A stretch of DNA of 64,000 nucleotides from Sphingopyxis sp. 113P3 (lineage in GTDB: Bacteria; Pseudomonadota; Alphaproteobacteria; Sphingomonadales; Sphingomonadaceae). The notes beneath the pieces are model-generated. The model did not search any database and was not told where the DNA came from. It worked only from the letters and a program-made list of their open reading frames with translations. Location: assembly GCF_001278035.1 (NCBI RefSeq), contig NZ_CP009452.1:88501-152500 (forward strand). Reading direction: 5' to 3'. This document shows positions 17,656 through 27,601 of this stretch, in pieces. Each line of letters starts with the position of its first letter. The first letter of the stretch is position 1. The position numbers and the translations under genes are program-made.

Positions 17656-17750
17656 GCGTGCCCCGAAGAGCCCGGAAACCCCATCGTTTACGCGGCCTTT
17701 ACCACTCCTGAGGCATGACATTGTCCGATGTTTGCCACTGGGGATGATTG

Positions 17751-19061
17751 ATGGACAGCATGCGCGGGTTGCTTTCGGGCAGCTACGGCCACGATGACGG
17801 CGGCATCGACGCTCCCCCGGCGGTCGGCGTCGACGAACGGCGGATGCAGGTCCGGGCCTATAATTACTGGGCCTCGCTGCTCGCCGATCGCGCCTATCCC
17901 TCGGTGGAGGATCTCGACCTCGACCGCGCGGGCGACTTCGGCCCGCACTCGGTGCTGCTCGACTTCACCGCGGGAATCGAGAACCCGGCCATAGCCTTCC
18001 TCGGAGACCGCCTGCGCGCCGAGTCTCAGATCGACCCGGATGTTCAGTATATCAGTCAGATACCGGGGCGCTCGCTGCTGTCACGGCTGACCGACCATTA
18101 TCTCCAGATCATCGCGAACCGCACGCCGATCGGCTTCGAGGCCGAGTTCGTGAACGACCGCGCCGTGACGATCATGTACCGTGGTATCCTCCTGCCCTTC
18201 TCGTCCGATGACGATACGATCGACTTCATTCTGGGGGTCATCAACTGGAAGGAAGCGGTGCCCGCCGACGAGGAGGAGGAGCTCCAGCTGTCGGTCGATC
18301 AGGCTATGCGCAGTGCCGCACCGCTCACCGCGCCGATGCCGCTGTGGGCCGACGGCCCCGACTCGGGGCATATCGTCTCCGATGCTCCGGGCTTTGCGGC
18401 GTTCGACCAGCTCGAAGAGCTTGATCCGGCAGACGCCGCGCCGTCCGCTCCGGACGAAGATGCAGACCTCGCCGATTGGCTCGCCGCCGCGCGCGAGACC
18501 GCCGAAAGGGCCATCGCCGCCGACAGCCGCAGCCGCAGCGCGCTTTATCAGGCCGTCGGCAAGGCGTGGGACTTCGCGCTGGTTGCCGAAACGCAGCCCG
18601 AGGCGTTCGCCGAGCTGCTCGAGGACGCAGGGCTGAGCGCGCAGGCACGCGCGCCGATGACCCCGGTGGTCAAGCTCGTCTTCGGCGCTCATTACGACAA
18701 GACGCGGGTCGCAGAATATGCGTGCGTGCTCGGTCACGCGCGCGCGGAAGGAGTCGGGCGCGGAGAGCTCGCCGCCTATCTCGATCGCTATCCGGGCGGC
18801 CTCAAGGGCGTGGTCAAGGACGTGCGGGCGCGCCGCAGGCCCGCCGCGCGCGAGGACGCGGCAGGCACGACACTCGATGCGCTGCGCCGCGCGCATCCAG
18901 CGGTGATCCTGGAGCATGACGCAGGCGATGCCGAATTCGTCGTGCTGATCGCGCGTACGATGCCGGGCGGGCATATTGGCATTGTGGCCAAGGCCGCCGA
19001 AGATGCGGCGCTGGTCGCTCGGCTGGCGAAGAAGGCGATTGCAATCGGTCCCGGCGTTTGA
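17751..19061 (+). CDS. PAS_5-like sensor domain protein, function unknown
   Basis: Soluble protein of 436 residues without a signal peptide or membrane helix. Residues 25-165 look like the PAS_5 (PF07310) family of Alphaproteobacteria: AYNYWASLLADRAYPSVEDL, GDRLRAESQ, PGRSLLSRLTDHY and AVTIMYRGILLPFSSDDDTI. The rest is an Asp/Glu/Ala-rich linker and an alpha-helical C-terminal part without an output domain I can name. TTG at 17748 and ATG at 17751 are adjacent in-frame starts; the ATG is preferred, with GGGG eight bases upstream. A signalling or attachment role is a guess. It precedes the NAD-GDH gene by 156 bp on the same strand. Confidence 0.7.
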   Translation: MDSMRGLLSGSYGHDDGGIDAPPAVGVDERRMQVRAYNYWASLLADRAYPSVEDLDLDRAGDFGPHSVLLDFTAGIENPAIAFLGDRLRAESQIDPDVQYISQIPGRSLLSRLTDHYLQIIANRTPIGFEAEFVNDRAVTIMYRGILLPFSSDDDTIDFILGVINWKEAVPADEEEELQLSVDQAMRSAAPLTAPMPLWADGPDSGHIVSDAPGFAAFDQLEELDPADAAPSAPDEDADLADWLAAARETAERAIAADSRSRSALYQAVGKAWDFALVAETQPEAFAELLEDAGLSAQARAPMTPVVKLVFGAHYDKTRVAEYACVLGHARAEGVGRGELAAYLDRYPGGLKGVVKDVRARRRPAAREDAAGTTLDALRRAHPAVILEHDAGDAEFVVLIARTMPGGHIGIVAKAAEDAALVARLAKKAIAIGPGV

Positions 19062-19217
19062 CGCATCTTCGCTGCAGCGCAACAGAAAATCCGAAATTTG
19101 AAATATTTTTACGCGAAACGCCGCGCGGCTCTTGAGCCCCGCGGGCGGCGGGCGCATATGGGCCGGAGCGAACGGCCCGCCGATCGTCGGTGACAGGCCC
19201 GCTTTTTTTGGTTCGGG

Positions 19218-22200
19218 ATGCTGCACCCTATGCCTAGTCAACCGGAATCGGACGCTTCCTCCGCCTCCGTCCCCGCTGTTCCCAGAAAAATCCAGTCCGC
19301 TTACCTTGCTGCCCTGCGCGGCAGCGCCCTTCCCGGCGAGGGCGACGACATGGACGAAGCGGCGCTTGCCGACGCGAGCCGGTTCATCGCCGCCGCGGCA
19401 CTCGATCGCCCCCCCGGCGCCCCCGTCCTCTCGCTCGAACCCATGGCCGCCGACGGGACCGACCGGCGGATGCGTCTTGCCATCGTCAATGACGACATGC
19501 CCTTCCTCGTCGATTCGACCTCGCAGGTCGCCGCGGCGCAGGGGCTGGTCGTGCACCGCATCCTGCACCCGGTCGTTTCGGCAACCCGTGATGCCAAGGG
19601 CCACCTCACCGATGCGGGCGCGCCGGAGCAAGGCACGCAGAACCGCGAATCGGTCATCTATATGGAACTGGAGCGCGGCGACGCGCGCGCACGTCGCCGT
19701 CTGCTCGATGCGATCGAGGCCGCGCTTGCCGACGTGCGCGCTGCGGTTTCCGACTGGAAGGCGATGCGCGCGGCCATGCTCGCCGACGCCGCGATGCGTA
19801 CTGACGGCGAGGGTGCTGAACTGCTGCGCTGGTTCGAAGGCGGCGCCATGACGCAGCTCGGACACGAATGGCGTGGCCGCGACGGCGCGGCGGACGAGCC
19901 GCTCGGCATTTGCGCATCGAGCCAAGGCCAACTGCTCTCGCCCGAAGCCCTCGCGGCTGCGTTTGCGTGGTTCGACGGTGGCGGGTCGAGCCCGCTGCTC
20001 ATCAAGTCGAACCGGCTCTCGGCGGTGCACCGCCGTGTTCTGCTCGACCTCGTCATCATTCCTGAACTCAAGGGCCGAACGGCCGAGCGGCTGTCGATCC
20101 ACGCCGGGCTGTGGACCAGCCAGGCACTGTCGATGCCACCCGCGAAAGTCCCGGTACTTCGCGCGCAGCTGTCGGCGCTGATGACGAAATTCGGCTTCGA
20201 TCCCGCAGGCCACGCGGGCAAGGCTCTCGCACACGCCCTGACCGCGCTGCCCCACGACCTGCTGATTGCCTTCGATGCGGCTTCCCTCGAGAGACTTGCG
20301 CTCACCTCCATGTCGATTACCGACCGGCCCCGGCCGAAGCTGGTCACGGTGCGCAGCGCGCTCGGCCGGCACTTGTTTGTCTTTGTCTGGCTGCCGCGCG
20401 ACGAGGTATCGACCGGCCGCCGACTGGCGATCGAGGGCATGCTGGCGCGCGAAGCCCGGGCGGGTGTCATCGGTTGGACGATGGTGCTCGAGGACGGCGG
20501 CGCCGCGCTGCTCCGTTATACGCTCGACCTTCGCAGCGGCGGTGTCATCCCCGACGAAGAGGCACTTGGCACCATGCTTGAACAGATGGTGCGCGGGTGG
20601 CAGCCCGAGGTCGAGGCGGCGCTGGCCAGGCGCGGCGACGCCGGCCGGGCTGCGGCGCTCGCCGCGCGCTTTGCGCCGCTCTTCCCCCCCAATTATCGCA
20701 ATCTCTATGATCCTGAAGAGGCCGCACGCGACATATTGCGGCTGCGCGACCTCGATGCTGCGCATCCGCGCGGGGTGCGCCTTGCACTCAAGAGCCTCGA
20801 CGGCGACGACCGGCTGCGCCTCAAGGTCTACAGCCTCGCGGGGGCGCTTGCGCTTTCCGACGTGGTTCCCGCCCTCGAGCATTTCGGCTTCGAGGTGCTT
20901 GAGGAAATTCCGACGGCACTGAGCTATGGTCGGCCGTCCGCCGACGGCGGGGAGCAGCCCGCCTTCATCCACGATTTCACCTTGCGGGTGCCAACCGCGG
21001 TCGACGAGGCGGCGTTGCTCCCGCACGCCGAGGTGATCGAGGGCGCGATTGCTGCGGTGCTCGAAGGATCGGCCGAGGACGACGCATTCAACGAGCTGAT
21101 GCTCGTGACGCAGACCGATCCGCAGGCGATCGTCTGGCTGCGCGCGTGGTTTCGCTATCTGCGTCAGGGCGGGTCGAGCTATGGCATGGACACGGTTGTG
21201 GCCGCGCTGCGACACGCGCCCACGCTGACCCGGGCAATGATCGACCGGTTTCGCGCGCTGCACGACCCGGCGGCGCACGACCCGAAGCGCGCTGCGGAAC
21301 TCGACGCCGAGATCCAGGCAGGCTTTGCAGGCATCAAGTCGATCGACGATGACCGGATCTTGCGCCGGTTCAATGCGGTGATCGGTGCGACGCTGCGCAC
21401 CAACGCTTTCGCGTCTGCCGCCGAGGAGGCGCTGGCGTTCAAGATCGACAGCAGCAAGGTCCCGGGTCTGCCCAAGCCGCTGCCGTGGCGCGAGGTGTGG
21501 GTCTATTCGCCGCGCGTCGAGGGTATTCACCTTCGCGCCGGCCCCGTCGCGCGGGGCGGGCTGCGCTGGTCGGACCGGCGCGACGACTTCCGCACGGAGA
21601 TCCTCGGGTTGATGAAGGCGCAGCGCGTCAAGAATGCCGTGATCGTGCCGACGGGCGCGAAGGGCGGCTTCTACCCCAAGGCGCTCCCAAATCCGGCGAT
21701 CGACCGCGACGCCTGGTTTGCGGAAGGGACCGAATGCTACCGCATCTTCATCCGCTCCTTGCTTTCGATCACCGACAATATCGTCGCGGGGAAGGTCGTG
21801 CACCCCCGGGACGTGGTCATCCACGACGGCGAGGATCCCTATTTCGTCGTCGCGGCCGACAAGGGTACCGCGACCTTCTCGGACGTGGCGAACGGCCTCG
21901 CAATGGAGCGCGACTTCTGGCTGGGCGATGCCTTTGCGAGCGGTGGATCGAAGGGCTATGATCACAAGGCGATGGGCATCACCGCCAAGGGTGCGTGGGT
22001 GTCGGTGCAGCGCCATTTCGCCGAAATGGGCGTCGACGTGCAGACCGACACGATCCGCGTCGCCGGCTGCGGCGACATGTCGGGCGATGTGTTCGGCAAT
22101 GGCATGCTGCTTTCAAAGGCGATCCAGCTCGTGGCGGCGTTCGATCATCGGCACATCTTCCTCGACCCGCACCCCGACCCGGCGAAGAGCTGGAAGGAGC

Positions 22201-23930
22201 GCGCACGTTTGTTCAATCTGCCGCGGTCGAGCTGGGACGATTATGACAAGAAGCTGATCTCCAAGGGCGGCGGCGTGTTCCCGCGCAGCCAGAAGAGCAT
22301 TCCGCTCAGTGCCGAGGTCAAGGCGATGCTGGACCTCAATGTCGACGAGATCGATCCCGCCGGGCTGATCTCGGCGATCCTCAAGGCGCCGGTCGACCTC
22401 CTGTGGTTCGGCGGGATCGGCACCTATCTGAAGGCCGCGAGCCAGAATAATGCCGAGGTTGGCGATCCCGCCAACGACGCGCTGCGCGTCGATGCCGAAG
22501 ACCTGCGCGCCCGGGTGGTCGGCGAAGGTGCGAACCTCGGCGTCACGCAGGCCGCGCGCATTGCCTTTTCGCAGCGCGGCGGCCGCATCAATACCGACTT
22601 CATCGACAATAGCGCGGGCGTTGATTGCTCGGACAATGAGGTCAACATCAAGATCGCGCTCAATCGCGAGATGATTGAAGGGCGGCTAGCGCAGGACGAC
22701 CGCGACGCGTTGCTCCTTCGCATGACCGACGATGTCGCGGGGTTGGTGCTCGAGGACAATCGCCTCCAGGCGCTCGCGCTGTCGATCGCCGAAAAGGGCG
22801 GAGCGGGCGCGGTGCCCTCGCTGGTACGGCTGATGGAAACGTTCGAGAGCAGCGGCCGGCTCGACCGCAAGGTGGAGGGGCTTGCCGCCAACGATGAACT
22901 GCTGCGCCGCGCGCAGGAAGGGCGCGGCTTGGCGCGTCCCGAACTGGCGGTGCTGCTGTCGACCGCCAAGCTGGCGCTGCAGGACGCAATCGAGGCGAGC
23001 AGCCTGCCCGACGATCCTATGCTGGACGGCGATCTCGCCGCGGCCTTCCCAGCCGAAATGCAGCGCGACTATGCGGAGGCAATTGCCGGGCATCAGCTAC
23101 GCCGCGAAATCATTGCGACCAAGCTCGCCAACCGCATCATCAACCGCATGGGCGTCGTCCATCCGTTCGAGCTGGTCGAGGAAGAAGGCTGTTCGCTCGC
23201 CGACGTCGCTGCGGCGTTCGTGACGGTCGAAAAGCTGCTCGACATGCGCGAGATCTGGGAGGCGCTCGACACGGCGAAGATCGACGAAGCGATCCGCCTG
23301 TCGCTGTTCGCCCAGGCGGCCTCGGCGATGGCGTCGCAAATGGCCGACCTGCTGCGCATCGCGCCGACGGGAGGGCAGCCGGGCGTGCTCGTCGCGCGGC
23401 TCGAGCCCGGCGTCGATCGGCTCACCGCGCGCGTCGACGGCCTGCTCAGCGAATCGGTGCGCCGCCAGTGGGACATGCTGAGTCAGCAGCTGCTCGACGC
23501 GGGCGCGCCCGAGGGACTCGCCGCTGCGGTGGTGCGGCTGTTCAAGCTCGACGGCGCGATCGGCATTGTCGATCTTGCTGAGCGGCGCGGCGATGACGAA
23601 GTGGCGGTGACTCATGCCTTCACCCATCTCGGCGAGGCCTTGGGGCTCGACTGGGCGCAGACGCTTGCGGCGCATATGAGCCCGACCGACCCCTGGGAGC
23701 GGCTTCTGGTGAACAGTCTGGCGCGCGATTTTCAGCAAATGCGGCTGAGCTTTCTCGCCGGGCTGAAGGGTGACGATCTCGACGGCGCGGTGACCCGGTG
23801 GCTCGGCGAACAGGCGCCGCGCGTCGCGCAGTTCCGCTCGACCGTCGACCGCGCCCGGACCATCCCGACCCCCAATGGTGCGATGCTCTCGCACCTTGCG
23901 GGGCAGGCACGCGGGCTTCTGGGACGGTAG
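19218..23930 (+). CDS. NAD-specific glutamate dehydrogenase, large (about 180 kDa) class
   Basis: Oxidative deamination of glutamate to 2-oxoglutarate in the cytoplasm. At 1570 residues it belongs to the L-180 class, whose members have long regulatory extensions on both sides of a GDH core. The catalytic region is easily seen: RGGLRWSDRRDDFRTEILGL, KAQRVKNAVIVPTGAKGGFY (about residues 795-815), VAGCGDMSGDVFGNGML and LWFGGIGTYLKA. ACT-like regulatory segments occupy the first 600 residues. Candidate starts are the ATGs at 19218 and 19230, neither with a strong ribosome site. An AT-rich stretch (19095-19110) in the 156-bp upstream gap may hold its promoter. Confidence 0.95.
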   Translation: MLHPMPSQPESDASSASVPAVPRKIQSAYLAALRGSALPGEGDDMDEAALADASRFIAAAALDRPPGAPVLSLEPMAADGTDRRMRLAIVNDDMPFLVDSTSQVAAAQGLVVHRILHPVVSATRDAKGHLTDAGAPEQGTQNRESVIYMELERGDARARRRLLDAIEAALADVRAAVSDWKAMRAAMLADAAMRTDGEGAELLRWFEGGAMTQLGHEWRGRDGAADEPLGICASSQGQLLSPEALAAAFAWFDGGGSSPLLIKSNRLSAVHRRVLLDLVIIPELKGRTAERLSIHAGLWTSQALSMPPAKVPVLRAQLSALMTKFGFDPAGHAGKALAHALTALPHDLLIAFDAASLERLALTSMSITDRPRPKLVTVRSALGRHLFVFVWLPRDEVSTGRRLAIEGMLAREARAGVIGWTMVLEDGGAALLRYTLDLRSGGVIPDEEALGTMLEQMVRGWQPEVEAALARRGDAGRAAALAARFAPLFPPNYRNLYDPEEAARDILRLRDLDAAHPRGVRLALKSLDGDDRLRLKVYSLAGALALSDVVPALEHFGFEVLEEIPTALSYGRPSADGGEQPAFIHDFTLRVPTAVDEAALLPHAEVIEGAIAAVLEGSAEDDAFNELMLVTQTDPQAIVWLRAWFRYLRQGGSSYGMDTVVAALRHAPTLTRAMIDRFRALHDPAAHDPKRAAELDAEIQAGFAGIKSIDDDRILRRFNAVIGATLRTNAFASAAEEALAFKIDSSKVPGLPKPLPWREVWVYSPRVEGIHLRAGPVARGGLRWSDRRDDFRTEILGLMKAQRVKNAVIVPTGAKGGFYPKALPNPAIDRDAWFAEGTECYRIFIRSLLSITDNIVAGKVVHPRDVVIHDGEDPYFVVAADKGTATFSDVANGLAMERDFWLGDAFASGGSKGYDHKAMGITAKGAWVSVQRHFAEMGVDVQTDTIRVAGCGDMSGDVFGNGMLLSKAIQLVAAFDHRHIFLDPHPDPAKSWKERARLFNLPRSSWDDYDKKLISKGGGVFPRSQKSIPLSAEVKAMLDLNVDEIDPAGLISAILKAPVDLLWFGGIGTYLKAASQNNAEVGDPANDALRVDAEDLRARVVGEGANLGVTQAARIAFSQRGGRINTDFIDNSAGVDCSDNEVNIKIALNREMIEGRLAQDDRDALLLRMTDDVAGLVLEDNRLQALALSIAEKGGAGAVPSLVRLMETFESSGRLDRKVEGLAANDELLRRAQEGRGLARPELAVLLSTAKLALQDAIEASSLPDDPMLDGDLAAAFPAEMQRDYAEAIAGHQLRREIIATKLANRIINRMGVVHPFELVEEEGCSLADVAAAFVTVEKLLDMREIWEALDTAKIDEAIRLSLFAQAASAMASQMADLLRIAPTGGQPGVLVARLEPGVDRLTARVDGLLSESVRRQWDMLSQQLLDAGAPEGLAAAVVRLFKLDGAIGIVDLAERRGDDEVAVTHAFTHLGEALGLDWAQTLAAHMSPTDPWERLLVNSLARDFQQMRLSFLAGLKGDDLDGAVTRWLGEQAPRVAQFRSTVDRARTIPTPNGAMLSHLAGQARGLLGR

Positions 23931-23948
23931 CAAGGGGCGTCACCACGC

Positions 23949-24824
23949 ATGCCCTATCAGCCGCGCGTCGCGCTCCTCGTCCCGGCGCCCGATTATGACG
24001 AGCGGTGGCAGCCCGCCTTCGCGCGCAAGGCGGCGGTGCTGGCGGCAGCCGGGCTTGCGGTCGAACAGCGGGCGTGGACCGATCCTGGAGATCTTGCCGG
24101 TTTCGACCTGATCCTGCCGCTTTTCGCCTGGGGCTATCAGCGCGACCCGGCGCGCTGGTATGCGCTGCTCGACCGGCTGGAGGCCGAGGCGCTCCCCGCG
24201 GTCAATCCGGTGCCGGTGCTGCGCTGGAACAGCGACAAGGCCTATCTCGCCGAACTCGGCGCGGCAGGCGCTGCGGCCGTGCCGACGATCGACGTTGCAG
24301 CACTCGACGAGGCGAGCCTCGCCGAGGCGCGCGCAAGGTTCGGGGCCGACGAGCTGGTGATCAAGCCCGCCATCTCGGGCGGCGCCGACGGCACCCACCG
24401 CATCGCGCGCGGCGCGCCGCCTCCTGCCGACGCCCTCGGTCAGCGCCGTCTCATCCAGCCGTTGATGGCCGGCATCCTGACCGAAGGCGAAGTCTCGCTC
24501 TTCTTCTTCGCCGGCTGCTTCAGCCATGCCATCGTCAAGCGCCCCGCGGCGGGGGACTTTCGCGTTCAGGAGCAGTTCGGTGGACGCGAAATGGCGTGGG
24601 AGCCCAATGCCGAAGCCCTGGCTCTTGCGGTCGCTGCCATCGCCGCCGCCCCGGCGCCGCCCGTCTATGCCCGCGTCGACCTCGTTGGCGACGCCGCGGG
24701 GCGGCCGCACATCATGGAACTTGAACTGATCGAACCTTCGCTCTTCCTTCACTTCGCACCCGACAGCGGCGCGGGATTCGGGCGGGCCATCTATGCTGCG
24801 CTCTCATGGATGACGCAAAGATAG
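23949..24824 (+). CDS. ATP-grasp domain protein, RimK/DcsG-like
   Basis: Probable ATP-dependent carboxylate-amine/thiol ligase of 291 residues. Visible features are WNSDKAYL in the central lobe, VIKPAISGGADGTHRI as the nucleotide-gripping lysine segment, and YARVDLVGD and HIMELELIEPSLFL as the metal-binding end of the ATP-grasp fold. It resembles the cycloserine-ligase (DcsG)/glutathione-synthetase-like group, but the substrate cannot be told. It starts 18 bp after the NAD-GDH stop, so it may share a transcript. It ends 4 bp from the convergent RHH gene. Confidence 0.8.
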   Translation: MPYQPRVALLVPAPDYDERWQPAFARKAAVLAAAGLAVEQRAWTDPGDLAGFDLILPLFAWGYQRDPARWYALLDRLEAEALPAVNPVPVLRWNSDKAYLAELGAAGAAAVPTIDVAALDEASLAEARARFGADELVIKPAISGGADGTHRIARGAPPPADALGQRRLIQPLMAGILTEGEVSLFFFAGCFSHAIVKRPAAGDFRVQEQFGGREMAWEPNAEALALAVAAIAAAPAPPVYARVDLVGDAAGRPHIMELELIEPSLFLHFAPDSGAGFGRAIYAALSWMTQR

Positions 24825-24828
24825 CTCC

Positions 24829-25077
24829 TCAGTGCTCCCCGCGATCGTGCCACAGCCATTGCCGGATCGCAGAAGTCAGGTTGGGCAGATTGCCCGCTTC
24901 CATCCGTTCGACATCGATCCGTGCAACGAGGGCATTGATGGGAAGGTTGAGCCGCGCCGCCGCGGCCTCGAGCGCGTCCCAGAAGACGGGTTCAAGGCTG
25001 ATCGAGGTCGGGTGACCCGCAATCGTCACCGAGCGTTTGACGGGCGGGCGAAGAGCGAAAGGTGCCATGTCCGCCAT
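24829..25077 (-). CDS. Ribbon-helix-helix domain protein
   Basis: Small protein of 82 residues. After about 10 residues comes PVKRSVTIAGHPTSISLEPV, then a helix (FWDALEAAAARLNLPINALV), which matches the RHH_4-type ribbon-helix-helix found in many Alphaproteobacteria. It may bind DNA or act as an accessory factor; no partner toxin is present. The ATG at 25077 has GGAG four bases upstream; a second ATG at 25068 is also possible. It lies just downstream of the PhbB gene on the same strand and may be co-transcribed. Confidence 0.8.
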   Translation of the reverse strand: MADMAPFALRPPVKRSVTIAGHPTSISLEPVFWDALEAAAARLNLPINALVARIDVERMEAGNLPNLTSAIRQWLWHDRGEH

Positions 25078-25124
25078 TTAGCTCCATGGACCGCGCGAAG
25101 TCGAGATGCCCCCCCCGCCCTTGC

Positions 25125-25847
25125 TCAATACATGTGCTGGCCGCCATTGATCGACATGGTCGACCCGGTGACAAATCCGGCATCCTCGCTGCACAGGAAG
25201 GCGACGCCGCGCGCAATCTCATCGGCGTGGCCGAGACGGCCGACAGGGATCTTCGCGACAATTTTTTCGAGCACCGGCGCGGGGACTGCCGCGACCATGT
25301 CGGTGTCGATATACCCAGGGGCAATCGCGTTCACGGTCACGCCCTTCTTCGCGCCCTCCTGCGCCAGCGCCTTGGTAAAGCCGTGGATGCCGGACTTGGC
25401 AGCGGCGTAGTTGACCTGGCCATATTGCCCGGCCTGTCCGTTGATGGACCCGATGTTGACGATGCGGCCCCAGCCGCGTTCGACCATTCCGGGAAAGCAT
25501 GCTTTCGCCATGTTGAAGCAACCGCCAAGGTTGATGCGCATGACGTCGTTCCAGTCTTCGAAGGTCATCCGGGCGAGCGTGCCGTCGCGGGTGATGCCGG
25601 CATTGTTTACGACGATGTCGATCGGGCCGACTTCTTCGGCGACGCGCGCGCAGCCGTCGAGGCACGCCTGATGGTCGCCCACGTCCCATTTATAGGTCCG
25701 AATGCCGGTGCGATCGGTGAAAGCCTTCGCCTTTTCGTCATTCCCGGCGTAGTTGGCGACCACCGTGATGCCATCGGCCTGAAGTCTCAGCGAGATTGCT
25801 TCTCCGATGCCGCGGCTGCCGCCGGTGACGATTGCGATACGTGCCAT
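25125..25847 (-). CDS. phbB: Acetoacetyl-CoA reductase (PhbB-type short-chain dehydrogenase)
   Basis: NADPH-dependent reduction of acetoacetyl-CoA to (R)-3-hydroxybutyryl-CoA for polyhydroxyalkanoate synthesis. Length 240 is exact for PhbB. The Rossmann motif GGSRGIG is at 9-15, NNAG at 81-84, and the catalytic triad is S134, Y147, K151 in NGQAGQYGQVNYAAAKSG, where the NGQ-GQ-GQ pattern separates PhbB from general FabG. The ATG at 25847 has GGGAG 9 bp upstream; the frame extends 11 codons further without a ribosome site. No PHA synthase lies in the window. Confidence 0.88.
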   Translation of the reverse strand: MARIAIVTGGSRGIGEAISLRLQADGITVVANYAGNDEKAKAFTDRTGIRTYKWDVGDHQACLDGCARVAEEVGPIDIVVNNAGITRDGTLARMTFEDWNDVMRINLGGCFNMAKACFPGMVERGWGRIVNIGSINGQAGQYGQVNYAAAKSGIHGFTKALAQEGAKKGVTVNAIAPGYIDTDMVAAVPAPVLEKIVAKIPVGRLGHADEIARGVAFLCSEDAGFVTGSTMSINGGQHMY

Positions 25848-25955
25848 GTCTGCTGCTCCCACATGAGTGCTTCGCGCCATGGTTAGGGTGCGCGGCAGGG
25901 CCTCGCAAGTTGACTGTTACGTCAACGGCAAAGCTATTCTGCACTCCGCTGCGGG

Positions 25956-27506
25956 TCAGTGCATTTGCTGCACGCGAAGCCGCGAGAAGTCGCCGGCAGC
26001 AAGGTCGGCCTTGCGGATGATCAGCGCGGCGGTTGGGGCATCGCCGGCGCGGCGGCTCATCAGCCCGCTGGCAGGCAGCTCGATCAGCACTGCGTCGCGT
26101 TCCTCGTCAAAGCCCGCAAGATAGCGCGAGGGGATATGACCCATCATGGCGGCTTCCTTTTCGCCAAGCGCCCGCCAGAGCGGCTCGAACCAGGCACGCG
26201 CGGGCCCCGACAAACGGTCGGGATCGGCGCACCACGCATGCTTTGCATGATCGAACAGCAGCGCGCGATAATCCTCGACCCACGTTGGAGCGCCAGGATG
26301 GTGGCGGGTGAGGGGCAATTCGAGCGCCTCGACGCGATCCTCGCCGGTTTCCGGATCGGGTTGGCAGCCGACATGGACCCAGCGGATGGCGTGGAGTGCC
26401 GCCATCACCGCGCTCGCGTCGTTCGCGGTAAAGCCATGCTCCTTTGCGCTCTCGCGGATGATGCCGATGATCTCGATAGCGCGCGCAGCGGCTTCGCGAT
26501 TGGCCTCGGCAGCGTCGGCGAGGGCGAGCGCCAGTTCGTCGCTGGCGTCGGCGGGAATATCTGCCTGGCCGGCGAGCTGCGCCGCGTGCCGCTCGAGGAG
26601 TGTGGCCATCGCCAACATGGCCCCCCAGTCGAAGGGATGGAAGGCCGGGTCGGCAATGTCGTAGTCCTGACCCGCGAGCGGATCGGCAGCGGTTGCCTCG
26701 TCGCTCGGGCGCCCGTCCGCGGGAACGAGGTCGACGGGCCACTCGGGAAAGGCGCGCACCGCGAGCGCTGCGAGATTGCCGAGACGCAGCGCCCCATAGG
26801 GTGAGAACCACGCCTCTCCGGGGGCGGCCGGCGGCTCGCGCGGTGGACCCGCCTCGGGCAGATGCAGTGCGGTCGCCGCGGTCGTATCGGGATGGCCGAA
26901 GATGACAAGCCAGCCTTCGCGGGGGCCGAGCCCGTTCCAAAGGTCTCTCGGCAGGTCAGCGCAGGCGATCTGCGCGAGGAAGTCGGCGCGCACACCCTCG
27001 ATGCGTGGCCATTGCTCCGTCTGGGGAAGTCTCGGCCGCCCGCCGAGCCAGCTTCGGGTGTGGATCGCGTCACGCGGCGGGATGCGCGGAATCAACTTGA
27101 TCCCGCCGCCGGCGCGCGGCGCGGCCGCTTGACGCACGGTCGCCGCCGCCATGGCTTCGAGGCTCTCTTCCAGCGATGACGCGGATGGCCGCGCCTCGAC
27201 GAGCGTCGGGGCCACGACGGGCGCGGCTGTTTCGCTTGCGGCGTGGGCAGGCTCGCTGACGTGATCGTATGCCGGTTTGGCGCTGATCCGCGCGAGGCGC
27301 GACGGCGCAATTTCGACCGGCGGCTCGGGATCGCGAGCTTTGCGGGCCCGATTGGGGAGCCTGGGTTCCCAGGGCAGGGATGCCCTTGGCGCGCGGGAGA
27401 CGGGTTCGGCGCGCGGACGACGCAGCCACCAGACCGCGAAAACCGCGAGCAGGAACAAGGCCGTGGCGCCGGCGAGCGTCAGCGCTGCCGATTGAACCTG
27501 GCTCAT
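25956..27506 (-). CDS. Membrane-anchored DUF1963 (YwqG-like) protein
   Basis: Protein of 516 residues with one N-terminal membrane helix (about residues 5-26, ending in WWLRRPR), so the rest is probably cytoplasmic. A disordered Pro/Ala/Arg stretch covers 30-165. The central part contains RPRLPQTEQWPRIEGV, FLAQIACADLP and EGWLVIFGHPD, the pattern of DUF1963/YwqG. The C-terminal 250 residues are rich in helices. Function unknown. The ATG at 27506 has GGGAG upstream; an ATG 11 codons earlier lacks one. The upstream neighbour (ferrochelatase) is 95 bp away. Confidence 0.75.
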   Translation of the reverse strand: MSQVQSAALTLAGATALFLLAVFAVWWLRRPRAEPVSRAPRASLPWEPRLPNRARKARDPEPPVEIAPSRLARISAKPAYDHVSEPAHAASETAAPVVAPTLVEARPSASSLEESLEAMAAATVRQAAAPRAGGGIKLIPRIPPRDAIHTRSWLGGRPRLPQTEQWPRIEGVRADFLAQIACADLPRDLWNGLGPREGWLVIFGHPDTTAATALHLPEAGPPREPPAAPGEAWFSPYGALRLGNLAALAVRAFPEWPVDLVPADGRPSDEATAADPLAGQDYDIADPAFHPFDWGAMLAMATLLERHAAQLAGQADIPADASDELALALADAAEANREAAARAIEIIGIIRESAKEHGFTANDASAVMAALHAIRWVHVGCQPDPETGEDRVEALELPLTRHHPGAPTWVEDYRALLFDHAKHAWCADPDRLSGPARAWFEPLWRALGEKEAAMMGHIPSRYLAGFDEERDAVLIELPASGLMSRRAGDAPTAALIIRKADLAAGDFSRLRVQQMH

Positions 27507-27601
27507 GGGGCAATCTCCCGAACTCATGCCCGGTGTCACTACCGGGATCGCGCGGAGGCCAGTCTAGGCGAAGGAGCTAAACAGGACGTAAGCGTAACGG
27601 C

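Noticed and set aside
18081..22016. Open minus-strand frame of 1311 codons opposite the PAS and GDH genes
   Set aside because: Its product is a mix of Arg, His, Gly and Asp without domains, it crosses an intergenic gap, and it is the mirror of strong codon bias in the GDH gene. GC-rich third positions often keep this antisense frame open.
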